In this document: piece by piece, positions 24,352-33,183 of the stretch
How the letters are laid out: every line of letters starts with the position of its first letter
Numbering within the stretch: the first letter of the stretch is position 1
Assembly: GCF_003007785.1 (NCBI RefSeq)
Contig: NZ_PXOH01000039.1
Coordinates: forward strand, 1-37,761
Source of the DNA: Aphanothece hegewaldii CCALA 016
GTDB taxonomy: Bacteria > Cyanobacteriota > Cyanobacteriia > Cyanobacteriales > Microcystaceae
Length of the DNA stretch: 37,761 nt
Direction: 5' to 3'
The notes under the pieces: model-generated
The model's database searches: none
What the model was told of the DNA's origin: nothing
The model's input: the letters and a program-made list of their open reading frames with translations, nothing else
Program-made: the position numbers and the translations under genes

Positions 24352-25328
24352 CGCGTTTGAAAGATATTTTGTACCATTTTCTTTTCTAGACTAGCAGCAA
24401 TGCGATCGAGTTCTGTTATTTCCCCATCACTCAAAGTCCAACCTAACGCCCCAATATTTTCTCTTGCTTGTATTACTGTTTTTGCCCCAGGAATAGGCAA
24501 TGTACCTTTACAAATACACCAATTAATCGCTACTTGGGAATGAGTTTTATGACGAGATAACGCAATTTCTCGTAAACAGTCTAAAAGTGGTTGAATTTTG
24601 GGTAAAAGTTGCCGAAATAATAATCCGCGTATTCCATTGGGTAACGGTTTATTCTGTCCATATTTTCCCGTCAGTAACCCCAAAGCGAGAGGACTATAAG
24701 CTATTAGTTTAATGCCCAATTCATCACAAACATCTTTTAATCCTAATTCCGTTACGGGATAAGTAGACAGTAAAGAATATTGTACCTGTAGCGTCGAAAT
24801 TGGCACACCCCGTTTAGCTAATTTTTCATGAACGTATTTAAGTCGTTTTGTCCCATAATTGGATAAACCCACACCTTTGACTAAACCCTGTTCATAAAGA
24901 TCCCCTAAACCGTCTAATAATCTTTCTTCCTGCCAAGGTGCATAATTTGCTGTAGACCAGTGCATCTGTACCAAATCAACATTTTTCCCCAAACGATCAG
25001 CCGAAGCATGACACGCATTAACCATAGACTTTCTCGTGAGTCGCCAAGGATAAGCGGCTAATTTGGTAGCAATACAGATTTTATCTTGATTAATCCCTGA
25101 ATAATCATGAGAAAATTTTCCTAAGAGTTTCTCACTTTGTCCGTTTAACTTACCAGTACCATAAGAATCACCCGTATCAAACAAAGTTACACCGTTACTA
25201 ACACACAAATTAAAAACTTCTTGTAACTGGCTATCCATACTTTGATCATATCCCCATAACAGTCGGTTTCCCCATGCCCAAGTACCGCAACCCATGACAG
25301 GCAGAAAAAGATATTGGCTAGTTTGCAT
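24348..25328 (-). CDS. Aldo/keto reductase
   Basis: NADPH-dependent oxidoreductase with a TIM-barrel fold, 326 residues. The tetrad is visible: D and Y in LFDTGDSYG, K in IATKLAAYPW and H in QMHWS. The cofactor-binding end has CKGTLPIPGAKTVIQARENIGALGW. It is similar in design to the second reductase at 30046-30987, and the two are probably paralogues. The physiological substrate is unknown; the family reduces aldehydes and ketones, including reactive carbonyls. Confidence 0.9.
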   Translation of the reverse strand: MQTSQYLFLPVMGCGTWAWGNRLLWGYDQSMDSQLQEVFNLCVSNGVTLFDTGDSYGTGKLNGQSEKLLGKFSHDYSGINQDKICIATKLAAYPWRLTRKSMVNACHASADRLGKNVDLVQMHWSTANYAPWQEERLLDGLGDLYEQGLVKGVGLSNYGTKRLKYVHEKLAKRGVPISTLQVQYSLLSTYPVTELGLKDVCDELGIKLIAYSPLALGLLTGKYGQNKPLPNGIRGLLFRQLLPKIQPLLDCLREIALSRHKTHSQVAINWCICKGTLPIPGAKTVIQARENIGALGWTLSDGEITELDRIAASLEKKMVQNIFQTR

Positions 25329-25430
25329 ATTTTTTTTATGATCAGATTAAATAGCAGAAATTTTGCTTTTGATTTGATGATAGGCTGGCTACGCCCGAAA
25401 AGAAAAGCATTTTTAAAAAGGAGGTAGCTA

Positions 25431-26276
25431 ATGACAGAATATTTAATTAAAACAATGAATCGTGAGGAAATCGATCTGGCGATCGCATGGGCTGCTTTAG
25501 AAGGATGGAACCCCGGTTTACATGATGCGGATTGTTTTTATACTGCTGATCCTAATGGTTTTTGGGTCGGATTACTGGATAATGAGCCTATTTCTGTTCT
25601 TTCTACGGTAAAATATGGTGATGACTTTGCTTTCTTAGGTTTTTATATCGTTAAGCCAGAATATCGCGGTCAAGGTTATGGTTTTAAATTGTGGAATACT
25701 GCGCTTGAATCACTTAAAGGACGAAATATCGGTTTAGATGGTGTACTCGCGCAACAAGAAAATTATGAGAAATCGGGCTTTCAATTCGCTCATCGCAATA
25801 TCCGCTATGAAGGAAAAGGAGGAATTGAAGTTCCGCATCAAAAAGAAATTATTGAGTTAAAAGACTTGACATTTGACTACTTATGTGTATATAACGGGGC
25901 ATTTTTTCCGAGCGATCGTACTTCATTTTTGCAATGTTGGATCAATCAACCCGAAAGCTTTGCATTAGGAATCTTGGAAAACAGTCAGCTTGCGGGTTAC
26001 GGAGTCATTAGAGCGTGTCAAACGGGTTATAAAATTGGCCCCTTATTTGCCGATAATGAGACATTAGCAGAATCATTATTTCTCGCTTTGCAGTCTAAAA
26101 TTAAACCCGATACACCGATTTTTTTAGATACTCCAGAAGTCAATCCTACAGCAATTAAATTAGCCGAACGACACGGCATGAAAATCGTATTTGAAACAGC
26201 GCGAATGTATACTAGGAATATTCCTGAGTTGCCCTTTGAGCGATGGTTTGGGGTAACAACTTTTGAACTGGGTTAA
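25431..26276 (+). CDS. GNAT-family N-acetyltransferase, two-domain
   Basis: A 281-residue acetyltransferase with an excellent ribosome site (AAGGAGGT at 25418-25425, five bases before ATG). The N-terminal half is a GNAT domain with the acetyl-CoA loop YRGQGYGFKLW. The C-terminal half (about 150-275) looks like a second, degenerate GNAT-like domain, a layout seen in a group of bacterial GNAT proteins with a DUF-type C-terminal half. The substrate is unknown. Its stop shares a TTAA with the stop of the convergent methyltransferase-nuclease gene. Confidence 0.85.
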   Translation: MTEYLIKTMNREEIDLAIAWAALEGWNPGLHDADCFYTADPNGFWVGLLDNEPISVLSTVKYGDDFAFLGFYIVKPEYRGQGYGFKLWNTALESLKGRNIGLDGVLAQQENYEKSGFQFAHRNIRYEGKGGIEVPHQKEIIELKDLTFDYLCVYNGAFFPSDRTSFLQCWINQPESFALGILENSQLAGYGVIRACQTGYKIGPLFADNETLAESLFLALQSKIKPDTPIFLDTPEVNPTAIKLAERHGMKIVFETARMYTRNIPELPFERWFGVTTFELG

Positions 26277-27925
26277 ATATCTAGTGTAATTTGTCTTACT
26301 CCGACTTCTTTCTGTTTTTCGGCTGATTTAAGTACCTCGAAACTCAGACGAACATCAAGACGTTTTTTGTCAGTGAGCATTTCTTTAATTGTCACGATCT
26401 GTATTTTATCGCAACTTTGACTCATATACCGACTTTGGTAAATTCCTGCTGTTTTAGCAGTTTGAATCATATCTTTGGTAGGTTCTTGTAGGGTAATAAA
26501 AATCCCTATTGCTGCGTTTTCTAGAGTCAGTGTTCCTTGTAAATCTCTAATATCGCCTGATTTTACTTTACCTGATTTTACTTGTAGGATAATTTTTTCA
26601 GGTTCATCTTTATCCCCTTGAAAATAAGCAATACCATCAATTCCACGATCCGAGCCTTTTTTCTGGTTAATTGTAGCACGATTATTAGTATAGGTTAAAA
26701 CTGCCCATTTTTCAAACTCTTTGCGAGTACGATCGTCTTTTTTATTGGCTAAGGCGATTGCTGATTCGATATCTTTGGGGATACCATTGAGTTGTATTTG
26801 GTCTAATATATTTTTACCAAATGAGTCTTCTAATCGTTTGAGAATTAGGCTGATACTTTGATAAGTTATATCTATTCCGATCCATTTTCTATTAAGTTTT
26901 TGTGAGGCTGAAACTGTAGTACCGCATCCACAGTAAGCATCTAGAATAACATCACATTCATTACTACTAACTTGTATAATTCGTTCTAATAATGAAACTG
27001 GTTTTTGAGTTGGATAACCTAATCTTTCTGAAGATTGTGATTGAATAGGTTTAATATCATCCCAAATATTTTGTAAAGCGACTCCTGGCATTTCATCAAG
27101 ATAACGCTTATATCTAGGAACCGTTCCAGGTTTAGTTTGAATTACTCGCCCTTCAGCAATTAATTGATTCATTTTTTCTTGACTATACGCCCAATATCTT
27201 TTAACACCCATTACCTCATAGTATGGATTCCCTTTTGCTGCTCCCCCAGGTGCAGTAAGTTTATCAAGTTGATAGTGACGACCTTCAAAATCGATATATT
27301 TATAGAATTTTGTCACATATTCAGGAGCATAATTTAAGTATAAAGTATTAAATTTATACTTATTACTTTTAGTATAATAAAAAATTGTATCTGTAATGTT
27401 ACCAAAAGCTTGACGGCCTTGTTTAGTATCATTATGGGCTGTTGTTCTTTTCCAAACGATCTCATTTTTAAAATCCCCACCTTGAGAACAGAAAATAGCA
27501 TCTAACACTATTTTTAAATAATGACTGGCGCTCGGATCGCAATGTAAATAAAAACTACCTGTAGGCTTCAATACTCGATGTATTTCCACAATTCTAAGCG
27601 TCATACTCACCAAATAAGCAAGTAAAGTTCCTTTCCCTAAAACCTTTGTTAAACCAGCAATTAAATCAATGGTTTGATGAGTAAACTTTCCTTGATAGTT
27701 CTCATAAATTTCGGCTAAACCTTGATTAGCGAAATCGTCCCATGTCCAAGTATCAATAAATGCCTGTGCTTGGGCTTGATCTTCTTTACCGATATTATTA
27801 TAAATCTGGTTATAATTTCTTTTGGAGTTAAACGGAGGATCGATATAACATAAATCTACCGATTCATCTTTAATATGTTTGCGTAATACCTCTAAGTTGT
27901 CTCCGTAGAAAAGTTGATTAACCAT
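26273..27925 (-). CDS. DNA methyltransferase fused to an Mrr-like nuclease domain
   Basis: A 550-residue putative single-chain restriction-modification protein. The N-terminal 370 residues form an amino-methyltransferase with motif IV DPPF at 29-32 ahead of the AdoMet motif DAYCGCGTT at 329-337, the order of beta-class N4-cytosine/N6-adenine enzymes. The C-terminal region (about 400-500) looks like a PD-(D/E)XK restriction domain of the Mrr type: D430 in GSDRGIDG, then QVK at 448-450 in IILQVKSG, with E405 as a possible helix glutamate. No separate endonuclease or specificity subunit lies nearby. It could cut unmethylated sites itself or act on modified DNA; the target site is unknown. Confidence 0.85.
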   Translation of the reverse strand: MVNQLFYGDNLEVLRKHIKDESVDLCYIDPPFNSKRNYNQIYNNIGKEDQAQAQAFIDTWTWDDFANQGLAEIYENYQGKFTHQTIDLIAGLTKVLGKGTLLAYLVSMTLRIVEIHRVLKPTGSFYLHCDPSASHYLKIVLDAIFCSQGGDFKNEIVWKRTTAHNDTKQGRQAFGNITDTIFYYTKSNKYKFNTLYLNYAPEYVTKFYKYIDFEGRHYQLDKLTAPGGAAKGNPYYEVMGVKRYWAYSQEKMNQLIAEGRVIQTKPGTVPRYKRYLDEMPGVALQNIWDDIKPIQSQSSERLGYPTQKPVSLLERIIQVSSNECDVILDAYCGCGTTVSASQKLNRKWIGIDITYQSISLILKRLEDSFGKNILDQIQLNGIPKDIESAIALANKKDDRTRKEFEKWAVLTYTNNRATINQKKGSDRGIDGIAYFQGDKDEPEKIILQVKSGKVKSGDIRDLQGTLTLENAAIGIFITLQEPTKDMIQTAKTAGIYQSRYMSQSCDKIQIVTIKEMLTDKKRLDVRLSFEVLKSAEKQKEVGVRQITLDI

Positions 27926-28080
27926 TAGAACTCTTTAAGTATTTGTCTCGATACTCAGAGTTCCCACGCAAAGTTAGATAAATTGTTATTGCTTTACATA
28001 AGTTTACATACTATCGATAAAGAAATAAAGAGCGATCGCTTTTTATTCTATAATTGATATACACTTAATTCCTAATACCC

Positions 28081-28302
28081 ATGAACTGGAGAGATTATAT
28101 TGTCAGTACGCCAGATATACTACGCGGAAAACCCAGAATACAAGGTACTAGAATTCCCGTTAGTCTTATTTTGGGTTATTTAGCCTCTGAGTATAGCTAT
28201 AAAAGCATCTTACAAGAATTTCCCGATTTATCTCAAGAACACATCCTAGCTTGTCTTAATTATGCTCGTGATTTAGCCAGTTTTGAAACGATAGCATCGT
28301 GA
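28081..28302 (+). CDS. DUF433 antitoxin
   Basis: A 73-residue protein of the DUF433 family with a VapB-like helix-turn-helix. The family pattern is plain: DILRGKPRIQGTRIPVSLILGYL, then a helix and a final FPDLSQEHILACLNYA. It precedes a DUF5615 PIN-like gene, its usual partner, and overlaps that gene's GTG by four bases (GTGA). It is the predicted antitoxin and probably autoregulates the pair. Confidence 0.88.
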   Translation: MNWRDYIVSTPDILRGKPRIQGTRIPVSLILGYLASEYSYKSILQEFPDLSQEHILACLNYARDLASFETIAS

Positions 28303-28667
28303 GTCTTAGATTTTTTATTGATCAATGTGTACCCAGTAGTATCAGTCAACTGCTTCGACAATCTGGCTATGAAGTTTTAATATTAAAAGATTACATATCT
28401 ATTGATTCTCCAGATCAAAATGTTATTGCCGAAGCACAAAGACAAAACTCTATATTAATTTCACTGAATGGTGATTTTGCTGATATTGTTAACTATCCCC
28501 CTACAACTTATCAAGGAATTATTTCCATACAACTAAAAGATCATCCCGAAATTATTCCGCAGTTAATGCAGCAACTTCTTAATTATCTTGCCAAATATAA
28601 CAGCATGAATGATTATCAGGGTAAGCTTCTGATTGTCGAAGTATCTAGAATTCGTATTCGAGAATAA
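28299..28667 (+). CDS. DUF5615 PIN-like toxin
   Basis: A 122-residue PIN-like protein (DUF5615/Mut7-C type), GTG start within the antitoxin stop. Conserved acidic positions are seen in RFFIDQCVP (D8) and LNGDFADI, with DQNVIAEAQ between them, as expected for a metal-dependent RNase. It is predicted to be the toxin of the DUF433 pair; the activity of this family is largely unproven. It is followed closely by purB. Confidence 0.85.
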   Translation: MSLRFFIDQCVPSSISQLLRQSGYEVLILKDYISIDSPDQNVIAEAQRQNSILISLNGDFADIVNYPPTTYQGIISIQLKDHPEIIPQLMQQLLNYLAKYNSMNDYQGKLLIVEVSRIRIRE

Positions 28668-28746
28668 AAGTTACTATACAGGTTTTGCCGTGAATTAGGA
28701 ATCTTTGAGTGATACAATAAGACGGTTGAATTGTAGAGAACGATCG

Positions 28747-30042
28747 GTGATTGAGCGTTATACCCTTCCCGAAATGGGAAAAATCTGGACGGATGAATAT
28801 CGTTTCCAAACATGGCTAGAAGTAGAGATAGCTGTCTGTGAAGCACAAGCAGAATTAGGATATATCCCATCTGAAGCAGTAGACGAAATTAAAGCAAAAG
28901 CAAAGTTTGAAGTACAACGTGTTTTAGAGATTGAAGCAGAAGTTAGACACGACGTGATTGCTTTCTTGACAAATGTCAATGAGTATGTAGGGGATGCAGG
29001 ACGTTATATTCACCTTGGTTTAACCAGTTCAGATGTATTAGACACCGCACTGTCGTTACAGTTAGTCGCTAGTTTAAATTTAATTTTGCAATATCTAGAA
29101 GATTTAATTCAAGCGATCCGTTACCAAGCACAACAACACCGTTATACAGTAATGGTAGGACGATCGCATGGTATTCACGCAGAACCGATCACATTTGGTT
29201 TTAAGTTAGCAGGTTGGTTAGCCGAAGTTTTACGCAACCGTGAACGTTTAGTCCGTTTAAGACAAGATATCGCAGTGGGTAAAATCTCTGGTGCAGTCGG
29301 AACCTATGCTAATATCGATCCGAAAGTAGAAGCCATTTCCTGTCAAATTTTAGGACTAGAACCCGATACTGCATCGACTCAGGTCATCTCACGCGATCGT
29401 CATGCCGAATTTGTGCAACAATTAGCGATATTAGCCGCATCTATTGAACGCTTTGCTGTTGAAATTCGCAATCTACAACGTACAGACGTACTAGAAGTAG
29501 AAGAATTTTTTGCTAAAGGTCAAAAAGGCTCATCAGCAATGCCTCACAAGCGTAACCCTATTCGTTCGGAACGTTTGACGGGGATGGCGAGAATTATTAG
29601 AAGTCATGCAGTTGCAGCCGTTGAAAATATCGCTTTGTGGCATGAAAGAGATATTTCTCATAGTTCAGTCGAACGAGTGATTTTACCCGACTGCTGTATT
29701 CTGACTCATTTTATGATCAAAGAGATGACAGAACTCGTAAAAAATCTGCAAGTCTACCCGCAAAACATGGCACGAAATATGAATGTTTATGGCGGAGTGA
29801 TTTTCAGTCAAAAAGTTTTACTAACTTTAGTTGAAAAAGGTCTTAGCAGAGAAGACGCTTATAAAATTGTACAATCTTGCGCTCATCAAGCTTGGAATAC
29901 CCCTAACGGTAACTTTCATGATTTGATTAGTAATGATGCTCGAGTCAAAGAACTTCTTTCATCAGATGAAATTGAAAGTTGTTTCGATCCTAAGCATCAT
30001 CTCAAACATCTTGATACTATTTATCAACGCTTGGATATTTAG
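28747..30042 (+). CDS. purB: Adenylosuccinate lyase
   Basis: Purine biosynthesis enzyme that releases fumarate from SAICAR and adenylosuccinate, about 431 residues, cytoplasmic tetramer. The signature loop SSAMPHKRNP is intact, as are GRSHGIHAEP and LTSSDVLDTA. I set the start at GTG 28747, which gives the family N-terminus (M)IERYTLPEM; the longer frame from TTG 28705 adds 14 residues not expected in the family. It follows the DUF5615 gene by about 80 bases and ends three bases from a convergent aldo/keto reductase. Confidence 0.96.
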   Translation: MIERYTLPEMGKIWTDEYRFQTWLEVEIAVCEAQAELGYIPSEAVDEIKAKAKFEVQRVLEIEAEVRHDVIAFLTNVNEYVGDAGRYIHLGLTSSDVLDTALSLQLVASLNLILQYLEDLIQAIRYQAQQHRYTVMVGRSHGIHAEPITFGFKLAGWLAEVLRNRERLVRLRQDIAVGKISGAVGTYANIDPKVEAISCQILGLEPDTASTQVISRDRHAEFVQQLAILAASIERFAVEIRNLQRTDVLEVEEFFAKGQKGSSAMPHKRNPIRSERLTGMARIIRSHAVAAVENIALWHERDISHSSVERVILPDCCILTHFMIKEMTELVKNLQVYPQNMARNMNVYGGVIFSQKVLLTLVEKGLSREDAYKIVQSCAHQAWNTPNGNFHDLISNDARVKELLSSDEIESCFDPKHHLKHLDTIYQRLDI

Positions 30043-30045
30043 CCA

Positions 30046-30987
30046 TCATAACCAAGGGCGGCTCACTTTTTCTAACTGCTGAACTTCATCAGAACTGAGT
30101 CGCCATCCTAAAGCACCTGCATTCTGTATCGCCTGTTGAGCATTTTTTGCCCCAGGAATAGGAATAACATCACCTTGGGCAATTAACCAATTTAGGGCAA
30201 CTTGTGCGGGCGTTTTTTGATATTTTTCCCCATATTGACGCAATAAATCTAATACTGGGGCAATTTTTTCTAATCCTTTGGTACTAAAACGACTGTCTAG
30301 CTTTCTTGCGCCTTCTGGTGTTTTTTCTTTTGTATATTTTCCGGTGAGTAAACCTTGTGCCAGAGGACTATAGGCTAATATTGTAATCCCTAATTCACGG
30401 GCGGTACTGGTAATGCCTTGGGTTTCTATTTTGCGAAATAATAAAGAATACTGTACCTGATTAACCGCAAGGGGTATATCTCTTTTTTTCAGGATGTCAT
30501 GAGCATGACGCATTTGTGATGCCGAATAATTACTGACTCCAATGGTTTCTATTCTACCGCGTTGGACTTCATCAGCTAAGGCATTCATCAAGGTTTCTTG
30601 ACTCATCAGAAAAGTAAATGGCCAATGAACTTGATATAATGCAACTTTTTCTAACTGCAAACGTTGTAAACTATCGGTAATCGCGCTCTGGACGGAAGAA
30701 GCATCGAAACGCCAAGGTAAAGGGCCGAATTTCGTGGCAATATCAACTTTAGCTGAAGTATTTTGTAAAAAACGACCGATTAAGCGTTCTGATTCACCGA
30801 GTCCGTAAACTTCTGCGGTATCAAAAAAAGTTATACCCGCATCTATAGCCGCAAAAAAAGCCTCTTCTACTTCTTTTACGCCATAGGACTTACCATAATC
30901 CCAGAATAACCGATCGCCCCACGACCATGCACCAATTCCTAAGCTGGTTACTGCTTTTCCATTTTTTCCTAATGTTGTTGTTTCCAT
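30046..30987 (-). CDS. Aldo/keto reductase (second copy)
   Basis: A 313-residue NADPH-dependent reductase with the tetrad in FFDTAEVYG (D, Y), IATKFGPLPW (K) and YQVHWP (H), and the cofactor segment VIPIPGAKNAQQAIQNAGALGW. It shares its overall design with the gene at 24348-25328 and is probably a paralogue. It starts about 17 bases after the stop of the CCB1-like gene, same direction, so the two may be co-transcribed; no functional link is known. Confidence 0.9.
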   Translation of the reverse strand: METTTLGKNGKAVTSLGIGAWSWGDRLFWDYGKSYGVKEVEEAFFAAIDAGITFFDTAEVYGLGESERLIGRFLQNTSAKVDIATKFGPLPWRFDASSVQSAITDSLQRLQLEKVALYQVHWPFTFLMSQETLMNALADEVQRGRIETIGVSNYSASQMRHAHDILKKRDIPLAVNQVQYSLLFRKIETQGITSTARELGITILAYSPLAQGLLTGKYTKEKTPEGARKLDSRFSTKGLEKIAPVLDLLRQYGEKYQKTPAQVALNWLIAQGDVIPIPGAKNAQQAIQNAGALGWRLSSDEVQQLEKVSRPWL

Positions 30988-31004
30988 GCGATAGCCTATG
31001 GGGT

Positions 31005-31538
31005 TTATGAGACTAATTTTAAAGATAACGCTTGTTGTAATTCGCTTAACTCATCCCGATGACCGATGACCGTAATACGGGTTTGTTCTTCAATTTGAGA
31101 TAAAGGAATTGGTTCTAGTTTTAAGGATATTTTTTCTAAACGTCCTGCTTTTTTCCAATAAAATAAACCTGCACCTGGAGATAAAAAAGTTATAACCAAG
31201 ATCCAAGGAGAGAAAGCGGGAGATAAATAAGTAATGACTAAACTAAGACAAAATAAGCCAACAGCCGCTAATATACTTAAGAATATGGCTAAAAACCAAC
31301 TAGGTTGTACCATACCTTGAAATGTAACTTGATTATCTTCCGCATTGATTGATTGTACTTTGTATGCGCGTTGAGCAAAATAGGTTTTTAGTTGAGATAA
31401 TAGGGAATCCTCGGATATTTCCGCCATTAAAGTCAGTTTTTCGGTTCGTTCTTTGACTGAGGCACGGATAAAGAAAAATAAACCGATAAACATCAGCAGA
31501 GTTAGAAAAAAGGTTGAATAGAGGATAGGGGTATTCAC
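31005..31538 (-). CDS. CCB1-like cofactor assembly of complex C subunit
   Basis: Membrane protein of about 177 residues resembling CCB1, one of the factors that attach heme c-i (c-n) to cytochrome b6. It has an N-terminal membrane segment FFLTLLMFIGLFFFI followed by RASVKERTE, a soluble stretch, then two more segments (WFLAIFLSILAAVGLFCLSLVITYL and WILVITFLSPGAGLFYW). I favour GTG 31538, giving MNTPILYS, over TTG 31580, although neither has a clear Shine-Dalgarno. Recognition is from the family pattern; a profile search would confirm it. Confidence 0.7.
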   Translation of the reverse strand: MNTPILYSTFFLTLLMFIGLFFFIRASVKERTEKLTLMAEISEDSLLSQLKTYFAQRAYKVQSINAEDNQVTFQGMVQPSWFLAIFLSILAAVGLFCLSLVITYLSPAFSPWILVITFLSPGAGLFYWKKAGRLEKISLKLEPIPLSQIEEQTRITVIGHRDELSELQQALSLKLVS

Positions 31539-31649
31539 AAAATTGTAATCAGAATCAGATTGCTTAATATATTTTAACAATTCTTGGTGATTTGCGAGGT
31601 CAGCATTATAGAAGTTGAAAAAATAATCAGGTAATTTAATTATTCCATT

Positions 31650-31740
31650 AGACCGCCAGAGAATGAATTCTCTGTCTCATAGCTCAAATCGGTTGAAACC
31701 GATTCTATATAAGAGTTTTAGTTCATTTTAATGAACTTTA
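31650..31740 (+). repeat. Multi-hairpin intergenic element, copy 2
   Basis: Shares its left end with the element at 3288 (AGACCGCCAG, GAATTC, CTGTCTCATAGCT). Three perfect hairpins with 2-base loops: 31658-31664/31667-31673, 31687-31694/31697-31704 and 31720-31727/31730-31737. The fourth hairpin and the closing GGTGGTCT of copy 1 are missing, so it is truncated or a variant. As with copy 1, it lies between two minus-strand genes and is oriented against them. Confidence 0.75.
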
Positions 31741-31847
31741 GCTGCTCGCTATGGAAATTCCCGATAATGGTGATTATGAGACTATAATTATCACCGAATT
31801 AATTGTTTAACTTCCATAATTTCGCGGTAATTGATAGAGTTAATACT

Positions 31848-32258
31848 TTAACTAGCTAATTTCTTTTGTAAATAATCTGTCCATTTAGCAGCAAGCTCAA
31901 TATCAGTAAACGGAATTTTGTAAGAAGTTGTTTGAGCTTTACCGAGAAATTCAATGATTGCTTGACCTTTATTTGGTAAATTGGCTAAATCAACGATTTG
32001 ATCATTAACCAGTAGACGAATTCCTGCAATATCATTTAAAGAAAAAGTCTGTCGCTCAATTAAACCCTGACGACGGGGTGTGCCGAAAGTAATTTCTTGA
32101 TCTTGTATCCCTAAAACTGATAAGATATCATATTTAGCATTTTCAAATCCTTGCGCCCAAAGACGATACGCTTCTACTTTTTGGTATTCATTCCAACCAC
32201 TCCAAGCTAAACCAATAAAAATAGCGAGTAGGGGCAGCCAAACAAGACCTCTTTGCAT
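31848..32258 (-). CDS. Conserved hypothetical protein with one membrane segment
   Basis: A 136-residue protein. An N-terminal hydrophobic segment (LVWLPLLAIFIGLAWSGW) anchors a soluble domain of about 110 residues, mostly beta and ending in a basic helix (AAKWTDYLQKKLAS). The soluble part resembles a small PH-like fold in its alternation, but I do not recognise a named family. It is divergent from the DUF3318 gene. Confidence 0.65.
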   Translation of the reverse strand: MQRGLVWLPLLAIFIGLAWSGWNEYQKVEAYRLWAQGFENAKYDILSVLGIQDQEITFGTPRRQGLIERQTFSLNDIAGIRLLVNDQIVDLANLPNKGQAIIEFLGKAQTTSYKIPFTDIELAAKWTDYLQKKLAS

Positions 32259-32369
32259 AAAACTTGATAGGATATATAGTTCAAATTGATCTTGTAGTCT
32301 AACTCAAGCCTGCGATGATCGATGATCCGATCTAGAATGCGTATATATTGATGTGAATTAGGTAAATAT

Positions 32370-33017
32370 ATGACCTCCTATACAACTGCTTCGGCGAGGG
32401 CCGAAATGAGTGAGCTTCGGCGGTTAAAAACCTTACTCCCCCCAGAGTTACAAAGTTGGGTTACGGTAGAAGGAACAACAGAAGTCAACCCCCCTTTACT
32501 TCGTTCTGAAGAAATTGGTCGAGATGAAATAGAAATTCAAGTTGATCTCGCTCGTTGGGAAAACTTAGCGATCGATCAACGTAACTTATTATTCTGGCAT
32601 GAAGTCGCCCGAATCCAAAATGATACCATACCAAGAGAAGGTTGGGAAATGGCAGCCCTAGCTATTGGTTTAGGGGGTGCAGTCGGTGAATTATGGGTAC
32701 AGGATGGCTTATTGTTACTCTTGGCGATGGGATTATGTGGAATATCGGGCTATCGTCTGTGGCAAAAAAATAATGGCGATCGCACTCTCAAAGAATCCCT
32801 CGAAGCCGACGAAAAAGCGATCGCACTAGCAACCCGTTTTGGTTATACGCTCCCTAATGCCTACAAGAGCCTAGGAAGTGCCTTTAAGACCCTAATTGAT
32901 CAAACACCTAACCGTCGTCAAAAGAAACGCTATGAAGCCCGTTTACAAGCCCTCAGAAAGAGTGCTTCTAAAGCCAAAGCCCAAATGCAGTCAACCGAGC
33001 GACCGATTTCGCTGTAA
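32370..33017 (+). CDS. DUF3318 protein
   Basis: A 215-residue cyanobacterial protein of the DUF3318 family. The N-terminal half is soluble, with SELRRLKTLLPPELQSWV and a segment LLFWHEVARIQND. Two hydrophobic segments follow in the middle (ALAIGLGGAVGELWV, LLLLLAMGLCGISGYRLW), then a basic C-terminal tail rich in R, K and Q. The function is unknown. Two perfect HIP1 sites lie in its coding sequence. Confidence 0.8.
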   Translation: MTSYTTASARAEMSELRRLKTLLPPELQSWVTVEGTTEVNPPLLRSEEIGRDEIEIQVDLARWENLAIDQRNLLFWHEVARIQNDTIPREGWEMAALAIGLGGAVGELWVQDGLLLLLAMGLCGISGYRLWQKNNGDRTLKESLEADEKAIALATRFGYTLPNAYKSLGSAFKTLIDQTPNRRQKKRYEARLQALRKSASKAKAQMQSTERPISL

Positions 33018-33183
33018 TGGGAGTTTTTTGCTTGAAACATTCTAGACCAGTTCAGTATCTGGTTACATTAATTTAAATTGGTAAAGTAAAAGACTTGGAG
33101 AAAGTAAAAAGTGATGTAAACATTGATAGTAATTGTTTAATGAACAGAATACCTTTCCACTACTCACTTACCTTTTGTCCTTA

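Noticed and set aside
25383..25400. GGCTACGCCC-type short repeat before the GNAT gene
   Set aside because: Only a short GC-rich fragment is present, with no second arm or copy in the window, too little to call a repeat.
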